Position numbers and translations under genes: made by a program. The notes below the pieces were generated by a model. The model saw nothing but the letters and a program-made list of their open reading frames with translations. It was not told the DNA's origin and did not search any database. Source: Cyclobacteriaceae bacterium (lineage in GTDB: Bacteria; Bacteroidota; Bacteroidia; Cytophagales; Cyclobacteriaceae). Taken from it: a stretch of 11,756 bases of DNA. The stretch is taken from assembly GCA_021648745.1 (NCBI GenBank), contig JAKISE010000095.1, positions 1-11,756 on the forward strand, read 5' to 3'. Shown here piece by piece: positions 1 through 7,477 of this stretch (positions are counted from its first letter, which is position 1; every line of letters begins with the position of its first letter).

Positions 1-127
1 TCACAATAAATCAGGCAGTTTGGATTCGAAAGCATAGCACCGCTATGGTGAGAACACAAACAAAGCAAAGCGACTGATTTGAAGTGAGTTAAAGGCCTAA
101 TAGAAATTCTATTGCATATTTCGGGTT
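1..127 (-). mobile_element. Left copy of MITE-like inverted-repeat element (truncated by window edge)
   Basis: This non-coding stretch is the exact reverse complement of 7096-7222, with no mismatch over 127 bases; identity stops at 128. It contains a short hairpin (stem 33-38 with 42-47, loop ACC) and a 15-base near-palindrome at 99-113. Its inner end, CTATTGCATATTTCGGGTT (109-127), corresponds to one terminal inverted repeat of the complete right-hand copy. By comparison with that copy, about 40 more bases should lie to the left of the window. No open frame of note and no transposase, so it would be a non-autonomous element or a dispersed intergenic repeat. Confidence 0.75.
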
Positions 128-141
128 CAACTTAGCTCTTC

Positions 142-280
142 ATTGTCCTGTTATTCGGGACAATCATTCTTTGTTAACCAACCAAGGTAACAATCCTCAA
201 AAAATGGGCTCGGAAGAGCCAAAAGATTATCGGGTCTTACGCCCGATAATGACGAAATTGTAGGGTATTACCCAAATTTC
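142..280. other. Run of five consecutive hairpins in a gene-free leader
   Basis: Five potential stem-loops follow each other at about 25-30 base intervals: 142-150 with 156-164 (9 pairs, one G-T); 171-179 with 186-193 (8 pairs, one bulge); 207-211 with 216-220 (GGCTC/GAGCC, loop GGAA); 226-234 with 242-250 (9 perfect pairs); and an imperfect one across about 255-280. The density is high for AT-rich intergenic DNA. No riboswitch or RNA family was recognised. It could be a structured leader of the downstream peptidase gene, a small RNA, or a decayed repeat cluster. Confidence 0.5.
199..220 (-). terminator. Intrinsic terminator reading on the minus strand
   Basis: Read on the minus strand, a GGCTC stem, TTCC loop and GAGCC stem (220 to 207) is followed after two bases by six T residues (204 to 199), the classic intrinsic terminator layout. 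The 9-pair hairpin just before it (250-226) is also followed by CTTTT on that strand. No minus-strand gene lies to the right that would need it, so it may end a short antisense or small RNA started in 260-340. Confidence 0.45.
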
Positions 281-348
281 TAACCCATTTTCACCTTCAA
301 TATTCAAATTAAAGTACCTTAGCAATCGCTACTAAACAAACTAAAAAA

Positions 349-1986
349 ATGAAAAACCTACTCATCCTTTTTCTATCAACTTTTATTATTATCAGTTGCC
401 AACAGGCAGATGATTCAGCTCAATCGTCTCCTGAAATTATTGATGGAAGTAAAATAGGGGAACATATAAAAGTTTTATCGTCAGACGAATTTGGTGGCAG
501 AATGCCTTTTACAGAATCGGAAACAAAAACCATAAACTATTTAAAATCTCAATTTCAAAATATTGGAGTAGAGCCAGGTAATGGGGATTCCTATTTTCAA
601 AAAGTACCAATGGTAGAAATAGATGCCATTGAAATGTCTCCTTTAAAAATTACAGGAACCGGGTTCGAAAAGGAATATAATTACAAAACAGATTTTGTGG
701 CACTAACACGAAGGGTTACGGAAAACATTTCAGTAGAGAACTCTGAATTGGTATTTGCTGGCTATGGAATTATTGCTCCAGAATATGATTGGGACGATTA
801 CAAAAATTTAGATGTAAAAGGAAAGACCGTACTTGTGCTAGTGAATGACCCGGGATTTGACTCGAATGATAGTACCCTTTTTAAAGGAAACGCCATGACA
901 TATTATGGTCGTTGGACTTATAAATATGAAGAAGCTGCACGACAAGGTGCTACAGGAATCATTATTGTTCATGACACCAAGCCAGCAAGCTACCCTTGGG
1001 GTGTAGTAGAAAATGGCTGGACAGGTGCTAACCTTTACCTCAAAGCTGAAGACAATAATATGAGTCGTTGTGCTCTAGAGGGTTGGATAAGTTTAGAGGT
1101 AGCCAAAGAACTTTTTGTTGCCGCTGGAAAACCAGATTACAGTTTCACTCTACTTGCAAAGAGCAGAGATTTTAAATCATTTGCAATGAATTTATCTGTT
1201 TCCATCTCATTTACTAATTCTACAAACTTTTCTGAATCCAATAACGTAGCAGGTATTATAAAAGGAAGTGAAAAGCCAGATGAAATTATTATTTACTCGG
1301 CACACTGGGATCATTTAGGAACGGGAACTGCAATTGATGGAGACTCAATTTATAATGGAGCTATAGATAATGCCTCAGGCACCGCTACCCTACTAGAAAT
1401 AGCTCGAGCATTTAAGAATAAAGAGCAGCCCAAACGTTCTGTTTTATTTTTAGCAGTAACTGCCGAAGAGCAAGGTTTATTAGGCTCTGCCTATTATGCT
1501 GAGAACCCGATATACCCAACCAATAAAAGCGTAGCCGTTATCAATATGGATGCTTTAATGGCAAATGGAGAAATGAAAGACCTTACAGTGGTGGGTCACG
1601 GTCAGTCTGAATTAGATGGCATTGCTGAAACCTTTGCTACGCAACAAGGCAGGTACATTATTCCAGACCCAGAGCCAGGAAGTGGCCATTTCTTCCGATC
1701 CGATCATTTTAGTTTTGCAAAAGTGGGCATTCCAGCTCTTTACGCATCTGGCTCTTACGAACATATGACCAGAGGAATTGAATATACAAAAACAAAATCA
1801 GAACAGTATGTGGCCAATAACTATCACCAACCTTCTGACGAATATTCCGATGATTGGGATATGAGTGGAATGGTTCAAGACGGTACCCTCTTTTATCAAA
1901 TTGGGGATAAATTATCGAATGACATAAACCTTTGGCCTAAATGGAAAAAAGGTTCTGAGTTTAAGGCAATAAGAGAAAATAATTAA
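349..1986 (+). CDS. M28 family zinc metallopeptidase, predicted surface lipoprotein
   Basis: A 545-residue exported aminopeptidase-type enzyme of the M28 family. Residues 1-17 are a lipoprotein signal peptide ending in IISC, with lipidation at C17. Residues 19-22 read Q-A-D-D, which fits the lipoprotein export signal described in Capnocytophaga canimorsus, so surface display is likely. A PA-like domain spans about 130-260 and the peptidase domain about 300-530. All expected co-catalytic zinc ligands are visible: H319 (in AHWDH), D340 (in AIDNASG), E374 with the catalytic base E373 (in TAEEQG), D401 (in NMDA) and H493 (in YHQPSD). D321 is the usual helper aspartate. Length is normal for PA-containing M28 proteins and nothing appears broken. 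The ATG sits after an A-rich stretch. A weak TAnnTTTG-like box, TACCTTAG at 315-322, could drive it. It lies 48 bases before the sigma factor gene and may supply peptides to, or process ligands of, the receptor system. The actual substrate is not readable from sequence. Confidence 0.9.
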   Translation: MKNLLILFLSTFIIISCQQADDSAQSSPEIIDGSKIGEHIKVLSSDEFGGRMPFTESETKTINYLKSQFQNIGVEPGNGDSYFQKVPMVEIDAIEMSPLKITGTGFEKEYNYKTDFVALTRRVTENISVENSELVFAGYGIIAPEYDWDDYKNLDVKGKTVLVLVNDPGFDSNDSTLFKGNAMTYYGRWTYKYEEAARQGATGIIIVHDTKPASYPWGVVENGWTGANLYLKAEDNNMSRCALEGWISLEVAKELFVAAGKPDYSFTLLAKSRDFKSFAMNLSVSISFTNSTNFSESNNVAGIIKGSEKPDEIIIYSAHWDHLGTGTAIDGDSIYNGAIDNASGTATLLEIARAFKNKEQPKRSVLFLAVTAEEQGLLGSAYYAENPIYPTNKSVAVINMDALMANGEMKDLTVVGHGQSELDGIAETFATQQGRYIIPDPEPGSGHFFRSDHFSFAKVGIPALYASGSYEHMTRGIEYTKTKSEQYVANNYHQPSDEYSDDWDMSGMVQDGTLFYQIGDKLSNDINLWPKWKKGSEFKAIRENN

Positions 1987-2034
1987 AGTTAATTACTTGC
2001 AACTTTAACCTATTTTTACTGACCTTACTTTCGA

Positions 2035-2532
2035 ATGAGTATTACACTTAGTGAATTCGAACAGCTCTTTGACCAATATTTTGAGTCAATTAAAAACTTT
2101 GTTTATTTTAAAACAGGGAACACCTCTGTTTCTGAGGACATTGTGCAAGAAACATTTATTAAGGTTTGGGAAAGAAGTTCTGAAATAAAACTGGAAACTG
2201 TTTCTAGTTTACTTTATACAATTGCTTCTAATCTAGCAAAAAATCACTTAAAACATCAAAACGTTGTTTTAAATTTTGTTAATAAACAAACAATTCATTC
2301 CTATGCTCAAACACCGCAGCAGGTTTTGGAAGAACAAGAGTTTGGTAAGAAACTAGAAGAAGCACTTGGTGGCCTATCAGAAGCACACAGAACCACCTTT
2401 TTAATGAATAGAATAGATCAAATTACTTATTCAGAAATAGCTAAAAGGTTAGACATAAGCGTTAAAACTGTAGAAAAAAGAATGAGTATAGCACTTAAAC
2501 AGCTTTATCAGGCATTGGGTCACAAACTATAA
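2035..2532 (+). CDS. ECF-type RNA polymerase sigma factor (FecI-like)
   Basis: A 165-residue sigma-70 family protein of the extracytoplasmic function group. Region 2 spans about 7-73, with the core-binding signature DIVQETFIKVW at 35-45. Region 4 spans about 103-160, with a helix-turn-helix around TYSEIAKRLDISVKTVEKRM (131-150). Size and domain layout are those of Bacteroidota sigma factors paired with FecR and TonB receptors. It starts 48 bases after the peptidase gene and ends 101 bases before the receptor gene. The matching anti-sigma protein is not next to it but four kilobases downstream, after the receptor and the lipoprotein. The chosen ATG gives the normal short N-terminus before region 2. 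Its target is probably the promoter of the receptor operon, as in other FecI systems. I could not define a target promoter by eye. Confidence 0.9.
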   Translation: MSITLSEFEQLFDQYFESIKNFVYFKTGNTSVSEDIVQETFIKVWERSSEIKLETVSSLLYTIASNLAKNHLKHQNVVLNFVNKQTIHSYAQTPQQVLEEQEFGKKLEEALGGLSEAHRTTFLMNRIDQITYSEIAKRLDISVKTVEKRMSIALKQLYQALGHKL

Positions 2533-2633
2533 TCTAATTTTTGCAGGGCTCCTAGTATATTGTTATAGTAAATCCTTTTTAATGTAATTAACTACCAACA
2601 TTTAGAGTCCATCCATCTATCTTAGTGGATGCA

Positions 2634-5267
2634 ATGCAATTAAAGGTAAAAATCATACTGTTTTCTATTCTGCTAAGCCTAGCAGCTTCTGCCCAACAAA
2701 AGAATAATTTAACCTACATTACGGTACAGTTTTCGAAAATTACACTAAGTAGTGCCCTCACAAGTATTACAGATAAATACCATATTCCGATAGCCTATAA
2801 TTCACAGGAAGCTGACAAGTACTATATTTCAGCTGATTACAAAAACATGTCTGTAGAAAAGGTATTGAAGCAATTGGCAAAAACAGCGAAGATGGAAGTA
2901 GCTAAAATTAACGATGTGTTTGTACTAAAACCTGCTGAATCTAAATCGGTAAAATCATTGGTTAGCATTTCTGCAAAAGTGGAGGATGAAAGTTCCGGGG
3001 AACCATTGTCCTATGCCTTAGCAACTATACCCAACTCCAAATTATTTTCAACAACCAATCGACAAGGAGTATTCAGCTTTTTAAATATTGTAGATACAGC
3101 AATGATCCAACTTAGCTATTTGGGTTATAAAGATACCCTTATTGCCGTTCGTGATTTAAAATCAACAATAAAGCTAAGACCAGACCCTAGCCTATTAAAA
3201 GAAGTAGTAATTAAAGACCAAGGCTCTAATACAATTATTTATGGTGAAGAAACAAGTAAAGTCACCTTTAATCCCTCTGCATTAGATCGACTACCTGTTT
3301 TAGGAGGGAATGATGTATTTAGAGCATTACAATTACTACCAGGCATTAGTGGTACTAACGAAACTTCAGCAGGCCTCATTGTTAGAGGGAGCTCTCCAGA
3401 TAAGAACTTAGTTCTATTAGATGGGTACTCACTATACCATGTAGATCATTTTTATGGGATTTACAGTGCGTTTAACTCCAAAGCCATTAAGAGTGTTCAG
3501 CTATACAAGGGTAATTTTTTAGCTAAATATGGTGGCCGGTCGTCAAGTGTAATGGTACTAACAGCTAAGGATGGAAACAAGACCAAGTTTTCGGGCGATA
3601 TAGGCGTAAATTTTGTTGACGTAAATGGCGTATTTGAATTTGTTTTATCAGACAAATTAACGCTTGTTGCTGCTGCTAGAAGATCCATAACCGATGTGGT
3701 AGAAAACTACCTTTTTAAAGAGTTGTTTGATAAAGCCGTTATTAACTCAGGAGATGTAAATAATGCATCAAATTTAAATTATAATGAACTAAGCCCTAAT
3801 TTTAGCTTTGGCGACTATAATCTTAAAATGACTTACCGGCCCACTAAAGAAGATAACCTTGCTGTTAGTTTTTATGCCAGCAACGATAACTTAAGCTATG
3901 AATACACATCTGATATTGAGAAATTTGTAGAATACACGACTTCAGAGCGTAGTATTTGGGGCAATTTAGGGTTTAGTACTATATGGTCTAAACAATGGAA
4001 TAAAAAATTGAGTACCCAAACTCAGGTAGCTTATTCTTCTTATTACAACAATACCAAATTAGAAGACTCTTTTGTTTATAATGACACTCTAGGGCTTGCA
4101 GACGAAGAATATGTGCAAGCACAAAATAATAATGTTAGAGACTTCACACTAAAAATTGATAACCAATATCGAACTTCAAAAAATACAATTATTGACTTTG
4201 GGATTGCCAACACATTTAACACGATCAACCTATCATCTATAATTAATGAAGAGGAGTTCCCTTTATTAGAACAAGAAGGAAATCAATTTCAATTTTATAC
4301 TGACTATAATGTATTTATAACACCAAAAATAGAAACAAAATTAGGCTTAAGAGGAAATTATTTTAATTTAACTGATATTCTTTATTGGGAGCCAAAAGTT
4401 AATTTAAAATACCATGTATTGCCTTGGATGACACTAAAAGGGTCGTGGGCAATAAACAATCAAATGATTTCGCGCATATTGAGATTAGACCTGTTTGCTA
4501 GTAATCCGGATTTCTGGTTGCTATCTGACAAAAATATACCCGTTATTAATTCAAACCACTTTGCAGGCGGAGTGCATTTAAATTTTTCAGTCTTAACCTT
4601 AGATATTGAAGGATACATCTCAAATACCTATGACGAAGTTCAGTATTTACCTTCGCTAAGAAATTTTGATGTTGAGGAGAAAAATCCGGAGCAACTTTAT
4701 GCCAGTGGAAATAGTAAAACTAGAGGAATTGAAGTTTTAGTTGAAAAAGGAGTGGGAAACTACTCCGGTTGGATAAGCTATACATTAAGTAATTCGTTAA
4801 ACTACTTTGAAGAATTAAATGGAGGAAAACCTTTTCCGTCCAGATATGATCAGCGACATGAATTAAAATTGGTAAATATGTATAATGTTGGAGATTGGAA
4901 TTTTTCATTAATTTGGATTTATGGTACAGGAAAACCCTATTCTGCCCCAGAAGGAAGCTATTCCTTATCAACCATAGATGGTTCAAATATTAGTAATATT
5001 GCCTATTCCAAGATTAATAATGAACGCCTCCCTAATTATCATCGCCTGGATTTATCATCTACCTATAATTTTAAATTAGGCAATACAAAGGCTAAAGTTG
5101 GGCTTTCCATATTCAATGTTTATAATCGAAAAAATATAAAGTACAGAAGATTTAGCAAAATCAATTTCGATGAGGATGGAAATCTTCTTGCAAACGATAA
5201 ATACATTATATCTGATATCTTATTATTGGGCGTAACTCCCAGTGTTTTTTTAAATTGGAAATTTTAA
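2634..5267 (+). CDS. TonB-dependent outer membrane receptor with STN signalling domain
   Basis: An 877-residue outer membrane receptor. Domains in order: signal peptide 1-20 (cleavage after ASA), STN domain about 26-100, carboxypeptidase-like regulatory domain about 111-183, plug about 205-312 (including RGSSPDKNLVLLDG at 251-264), then the beta-barrel to the C-terminus, which ends in phenylalanine as expected for barrel proteins. A GTG three codons upstream (2625) is possible, but the ATG at 2634 places the basic signal-peptide start MQLKVK directly at the N-terminus and is preferred. The STN domain is the part that contacts FecR-type anti-sigma proteins in the periplasm, so this is a transducing receptor, not only a transporter. 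The next gene begins one base after its stop codon, so the two are surely co-transcribed. It is shorter than typical SusC/RagA proteins and no SusD-like partner is present. The ligand is unknown. Siderophores, peptides and other scarce nutrients are all possible. Confidence 0.92.
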   Translation: MQLKVKIILFSILLSLAASAQQKNNLTYITVQFSKITLSSALTSITDKYHIPIAYNSQEADKYYISADYKNMSVEKVLKQLAKTAKMEVAKINDVFVLKPAESKSVKSLVSISAKVEDESSGEPLSYALATIPNSKLFSTTNRQGVFSFLNIVDTAMIQLSYLGYKDTLIAVRDLKSTIKLRPDPSLLKEVVIKDQGSNTIIYGEETSKVTFNPSALDRLPVLGGNDVFRALQLLPGISGTNETSAGLIVRGSSPDKNLVLLDGYSLYHVDHFYGIYSAFNSKAIKSVQLYKGNFLAKYGGRSSSVMVLTAKDGNKTKFSGDIGVNFVDVNGVFEFVLSDKLTLVAAARRSITDVVENYLFKELFDKAVINSGDVNNASNLNYNELSPNFSFGDYNLKMTYRPTKEDNLAVSFYASNDNLSYEYTSDIEKFVEYTTSERSIWGNLGFSTIWSKQWNKKLSTQTQVAYSSYYNNTKLEDSFVYNDTLGLADEEYVQAQNNNVRDFTLKIDNQYRTSKNTIIDFGIANTFNTINLSSIINEEEFPLLEQEGNQFQFYTDYNVFITPKIETKLGLRGNYFNLTDILYWEPKVNLKYHVLPWMTLKGSWAINNQMISRILRLDLFASNPDFWLLSDKNIPVINSNHFAGGVHLNFSVLTLDIEGYISNTYDEVQYLPSLRNFDVEEKNPEQLYASGNSKTRGIEVLVEKGVGNYSGWISYTLSNSLNYFEELNGGKPFPSRYDQRHELKLVNMYNVGDWNFSLIWIYGTGKPYSAPEGSYSLSTIDGSNISNIAYSKINNERLPNYHRLDLSSTYNFKLGNTKAKVGLSIFNVYNRKNIKYRRFSKINFDEDGNLLANDKYIISDILLLGVTPSVFLNWKF

Positions 5268-5268
5268 G

Positions 5269-6000
5269 ATGAAAAATAAATTATACATCATATTCGCATT
5301 CAGCCTTGTTGCTTGTGCCAGCTTGGAAGAACCTCCAAACTCTTTAGTAGTTGAGGCCTATATTTATGAAAACAAACCGGTTGAAAACATAAAAATCACG
5401 CTAGTTAATCCCATAAATTCTGCAACAGATGAAATTCCTGTTTCAAATGTGGAAGTGTATTTCAAAACGAATAATACTAGCTACAAACTAACGGAATCTA
5501 ATACGGCAGGATACTATAACCTAGATTTTGATATACCTATTATTAGTGGTAAAAGGTACGAATTATTGGTGCTCTATAATGACATAGAAATGGTAGGGGA
5601 AACCACAATTCCAAAACCAGTTACAGGCTTGTTATCTTCTAAAGACACGCTAATACTAACATCGCCAAACGACTTTATTAATGTATCCTGGGATGGCACT
5701 CCTGATGAATGGTATTTGGGCGTAATTCAAGGCAATGATCCAGAAAATACTGACTTCCCATTTAATAATTTCTTTAGCATCCCTGCCCAGAAATCGACTA
5801 TTAAAATTACTCCTAATGACGTGCAATCTGTGGGAATACAGCAACTTATATTATATGGTATCACAAAAGAATATGAAGATTTATACCGCATATCTACATC
5901 AACTATAGGATCTTCCAATGCTGGGAATATGACCAATGGGTTTGGTGTTTTTACTGGTTTTAGTAGCGACACACTAACCTTTGTGGCTTCTGAAAATTAA
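5269..6000 (+). CDS. DUF4249-like outer membrane lipoprotein, receptor partner
   Basis: A 243-residue lipoprotein whose signal peptide ends LVAC, lipidated at C16. The residues after it, ASLEE, include an acidic pair, which hints at surface export but fits the known signal less well than the peptidase does. The body is beta-rich with an early LVVEAYIYE segment, a repeated pattern of short strands, and a late GNMTNGFGVFTGF segment. These features match my recollection of DUF4249 proteins, which often follow carboxypeptidase-domain TonB receptors in Bacteroidota. The gene begins one base after the receptor stop, indicating tight coupling. A role as a lid or ligand-binding partner, comparable to SusD, is inference from position. 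No catalytic motif is visible. Assignment to DUF4249 is from pattern recognition only and a profile search would settle it. Confidence 0.75.
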   Translation: MKNKLYIIFAFSLVACASLEEPPNSLVVEAYIYENKPVENIKITLVNPINSATDEIPVSNVEVYFKTNNTSYKLTESNTAGYYNLDFDIPIISGKRYELLVLYNDIEMVGETTIPKPVTGLLSSKDTLILTSPNDFINVSWDGTPDEWYLGVIQGNDPENTDFPFNNFFSIPAQKSTIKITPNDVQSVGIQQLILYGITKEYEDLYRISTSTIGSSNAGNMTNGFGVFTGFSSDTLTFVASEN

Positions 6001-6060
6001 TTTATTTTGATGGTAGGGTAATTTTTATGATAATTGTATTATTAGAAGAACGGAAGAACT

Positions 6061-6903
6061 ATGGATAAGGAAGAGCTTGATAATAGAATAAATCAAGCAT
6101 TATTGGAATGGAAAACACCAAGTAAGCGATCAAAAGAAGCTATTTGGCAAACAGTTTTAACCGAAACGGTACATAAGGAAAAAGACTTTGTAAAACAAAG
6201 CCCTTGGCGTTGGGTTGCTGCTGCTAGCATTATTGTTTTTTTTACTACTGCAACCTTGTTCTATTTTTCGCAGGTTAATATTAATTCTTTGCACGGAGAA
6301 CAAACTTCGTTTTCTCTTCCAGATGGATCTTCACTAACTTTAAATGGGAATAGCAAGGCCAATTATAATTCATTTTCTTGGTTTATAAGTCGGTCGGTCA
6401 CCCTTACTGGTGAAGGATTTTTTAACGTAAAAAAAGGAAGCAAATTTAGTGTTAACACAGATTATGGATTTGTAACTGTATTAGGAACTTCTTTTAATGT
6501 AATAGCCAGAGAAAATGATTTTGTCGTTGAGTGTTTTACAGGCAAGGTTGAGGTAAAAAACGATAAAAATAGCACGGTAATTACAAAAGGAGAATTAGTT
6601 GCTCAATCAGCAAATAAATCCCTTAAAAAAGTATTTGTGAATCGAGCAAGCGAATCACCGAATTGGATTTCAGGAGATTACTCTTATAAAAATGAACAAC
6701 TGGGCACAGTTTTAACTGACATTTCGAATCATTTTGGCATTAAAATTAGTAGAAGCAATAAAATTAGTAAACAGAGTTTTACAGGAGCATGGAACAAATC
6801 TATGACCATAGATGAAGTACTTAAAATAGTATGCTTGCCGTTTAGCTTAGACTATACTTCAGACGATGGCAAAAAGTATAGAATAGACTATACTGAGCTC
6901 TAA
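6061..6903 (+). CDS. FecR-type transmembrane anti-sigma factor
   Basis: A 280-residue inner membrane regulator. About 50 cytoplasmic residues (1-50), presumably the sigma-binding part, are followed by one membrane helix (about 51-70). The periplasmic FecR domain (about 76-167) includes the LPDGSSLTLNGNSKA segment at 86-100 and the VLGTSFNV segment at 140-147. A C-terminal DUF4974/STN-like domain follows at about 205-280. Typical FecR proteins hold their sigma factor inactive until the STN domain of the cognate receptor signals. Here the gene is last in the set, 60 bases after the lipoprotein gene, and separated from its sigma factor by about 3.5 kb, whereas fecI and fecR are usually adjacent. 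The cytoplasmic part is short but of usual size for Bacteroidota FecR lacking an extra N-terminal domain. Function is confident and pairing with the sigma factor at 2035-2532 is inferred from the locus. Confidence 0.88.
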   Translation: MDKEELDNRINQALLEWKTPSKRSKEAIWQTVLTETVHKEKDFVKQSPWRWVAAASIIVFFTTATLFYFSQVNINSLHGEQTSFSLPDGSSLTLNGNSKANYNSFSWFISRSVTLTGEGFFNVKKGSKFSVNTDYGFVTVLGTSFNVIARENDFVVECFTGKVEVKNDKNSTVITKGELVAQSANKSLKKVFVNRASESPNWISGDYSYKNEQLGTVLTDISNHFGIKISRSNKISKQSFTGAWNKSMTIDEVLKIVCLPFSLDYTSDDGKKYRIDYTEL

Positions 6904-6942
6904 TTTTCACAACTTGTTACTTTTTATAGGCTCTACTGATAA

Positions 6943-6973
6943 CTATAAACTTTGCTAAATCAACAGTTTATAG
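6943..6973 (+). terminator. Stem-loop after fecR, possible weak terminator
   Basis: A 9-base perfect inverted repeat, CTATAAACT (6943-6951) and AGTTTATAG (6965-6973), with a 13-base loop, lies 40 bases after the fecR stop. The stem is AT-rich and no clear T-run follows, so termination is uncertain. The rest of 6904-7095 holds only a weak imperfect hairpin (7022-7058) and a 22-codon open frame without support. Confidence 0.3.
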
Positions 6974-7095
6974 AGTCCATACAATTATTTTAGAACTTCG
7001 CTCAGTATGTACCTTGTGAAAGCAAAATTAATGGATTGGCAAAACCATTGCACTTTGCGTTACCGATGGACTTAAAATAAATGCGTTTAAATTTT

Positions 7096-7262
7096 AACCC
7101 GAAATATGCAATAGAATTTCTATTAGGCCTTTAACTCACTTCAAATCAGTCGCTTTGCTTTGTTTGTGTTCTCACCATAGCGGTGCTATGCTTTCGAATC
7201 CAAACTGCCTGATTTATTGTGACTTAAAGCCTCATCACGAACCCTATCGCATAATTCGGGTT
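7096..7262 (+). mobile_element. Complete copy of MITE-like element with 19-base terminal inverted repeats
   Basis: The left end AACCCGAAATATGCAATAG (7096-7114) and the right end CTATCGCATAATTCGGGTT (7244-7262) are inverted repeats matching at 17 of 19 positions. Taking the element as CCCGAA...TTCGGG (7098-7260, 163 bases), both sides are flanked by TTTAA (7093-7097 and 7261-7265), a candidate 5-base target duplication. Bases 7096-7222 are identical in reverse complement to 1-127. The interior has a 6-pair hairpin (7176-7181 with 7185-7190) and a near-palindrome (7110-7124), and no protein. This layout fits a non-autonomous mobile element. A REP/BIME-type hairpin repeat is the main alternative. 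Confidence 0.6.
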
Positions 7263-7477
7263 TAATTTGTGGAGCGGTTAAAAAAAATGCTATTTGAGCC
7301 CCAAGTTTTTGGAGCGATTTTCAAAGTTTTTCAGCGTAACAAATTGAAATTTAGCAATTTAATTTACAGCCTTGACTTTTTTGCTTACTTTTTGTATCAA
7401 GACAAAAAGTAAGAGCCTGTCTGGCTTGAAGACAAAAACATGATTTTTTGATGGAAACACAAGTTTTTCTGTAGACT
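7263..7477. other. Gene-free, hairpin-rich spacer
   Basis: No coding region is supported here. Visible are two near-copies of the phrase AAGTTTTTGGAGCG / AAGTTTTTCAGCG (around 7303-7316 and 7324-7336), a small stem (7341-7346 with 7355-7360), and a strong 12-pair hairpin at 7384-7413. The hydrolase gene ends at 7478 reading leftwards, so this is its 3' region. Confidence 0.5.
7384..7413. terminator. Perfect 12-pair hairpin, possible bidirectional terminator
   Basis: CTTACTTTTTGT (7384-7395) and ACAAAAAGTAAG (7402-7413) pair without mismatch around a 6-base ATCAAG loop. It lies 65 bases beyond the stop of the minus-strand hydrolase gene and would also face plus-strand read-through from the fecR side. 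No long T-run follows the stem on either strand, so the terminator role is tentative. A dispersed intergenic repeat is an alternative. Confidence 0.4.

Noticed and set aside
2603..2625. Similarity between 2603-2625, just before the receptor gene, and 6971-6993 after fecR (TAGAGTCCAT shared exactly, 19 of 23 bases overall), a possible sigma-factor target site
   Set aside because: In AT-rich DNA of this length a match of this size is near chance expectation, the first copy is too close to the ATG for a promoter, and the second copy has no gene after it.
2625..2633. GTG start for the receptor at 2625
   Set aside because: The ATG at 2634 gives a cleaner signal peptide with a basic N-terminus; the three extra residues add an acidic one.
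7007..7075. 22-codon open frame starting MYLVKAK between fecR and the right-hand element
   Set aside because: Very short, no recognisable domain, signal peptide or start context; most likely chance.
1..7222. Reading the inverted-repeat block as a classical transposon or integron carrying the module
   Set aside because: No transposase, integrase or resolvase is present, and the right-hand repeat has its own two ends, so two independent short-element insertions explain the data more simply.
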